5,270 bases of DNA from an uncultured Collinsella sp. (GTDB lineage: Bacteria; Actinomycetota; Coriobacteriia; Coriobacteriales; Coriobacteriaceae), in the NCBI GenBank assembly GCA_958407085.1, contig CATYHY010000111.1, positions 1 to 5,270 of the forward strand. The letters run 5' to 3'. Position numbers and translations under genes: made by a program. Positions 5,269 to 5,270 of this stretch are shown one piece after another; positions within the stretch are counted from its first letter, which is position 1; each line of letters opens with the position of its first letter. Under the pieces are notes generated by a model, which saw only the letters and a program-made list of their open reading frames with translations, was not told where the DNA came from and did not search any database.

Positions 5269-5270
5269 TA

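Noticed and set aside
1..5270. A CRISPR array or insertion sequence
   Set aside because: No regularly spaced repeats and no transposase or terminal-repeat pair with cargo are present. The only long inverted repeat encloses 67 non-coding bases.

Overview
The window comes from a GC-rich bacterium. The gene set suggests an actinobacterium, most plausibly a gut member of the Coriobacteriia such as Collinsella. This is an inference from gene content: a CwlM-like double peptidoglycan-binding protein, a glucose-family PTS permease and a Wadjet-type protein in GC-rich DNA. I could not run a search to confirm it.

Layout. (i) Positions 3-551, + strand: the 3' end of a gene whose visible part looks like the C-terminal Toprim nuclease domain of JetD (DUF2220), the DNA-cleaving subunit of Wadjet plasmid/phage defence. 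(ii) Positions 552-947: a convergent, non-coding zone. It holds a perfect 33-bp inverted repeat around a terminator hairpin, a GC-rich stretch with two pieces resembling the 3' end of the local tRNA, and a strong terminator reading on the - strand. (iii) Positions 948-1022, - strand: tRNA-Gln(UUG) with an encoded CCA. (iv) Positions 1061-1966, - strand: a cytoplasmic protein with two peptidoglycan-binding domains and a C-terminal domain that may be a degenerate amidase, resembling mycobacterial CwlM. (v) Positions 2105-3130, - strand: a trans-polyprenyl diphosphate synthase with an operator-like palindrome just upstream. (vi) Positions 3244 to beyond the right edge, - strand: one continuous reading frame joining a PTS EIIC channel, an EIIB domain and a complete HAD/Cof phosphatase.

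How the genes fit together. Everything right of about 948 is read leftward and converges on the JetD-like gene. The CwlM-like protein and the prenyl synthase could both serve the cell envelope: one as a possible regulator of peptidoglycan synthesis, the other making lipid carriers or quinone tails. The PTS-HAD fusion appears to import a sugar as its phosphate and carries its own candidate phosphatase. It is the most unusual protein here. The convergent zone with its nested palindromes and tRNA-end fragments is the most unusual non-coding DNA.
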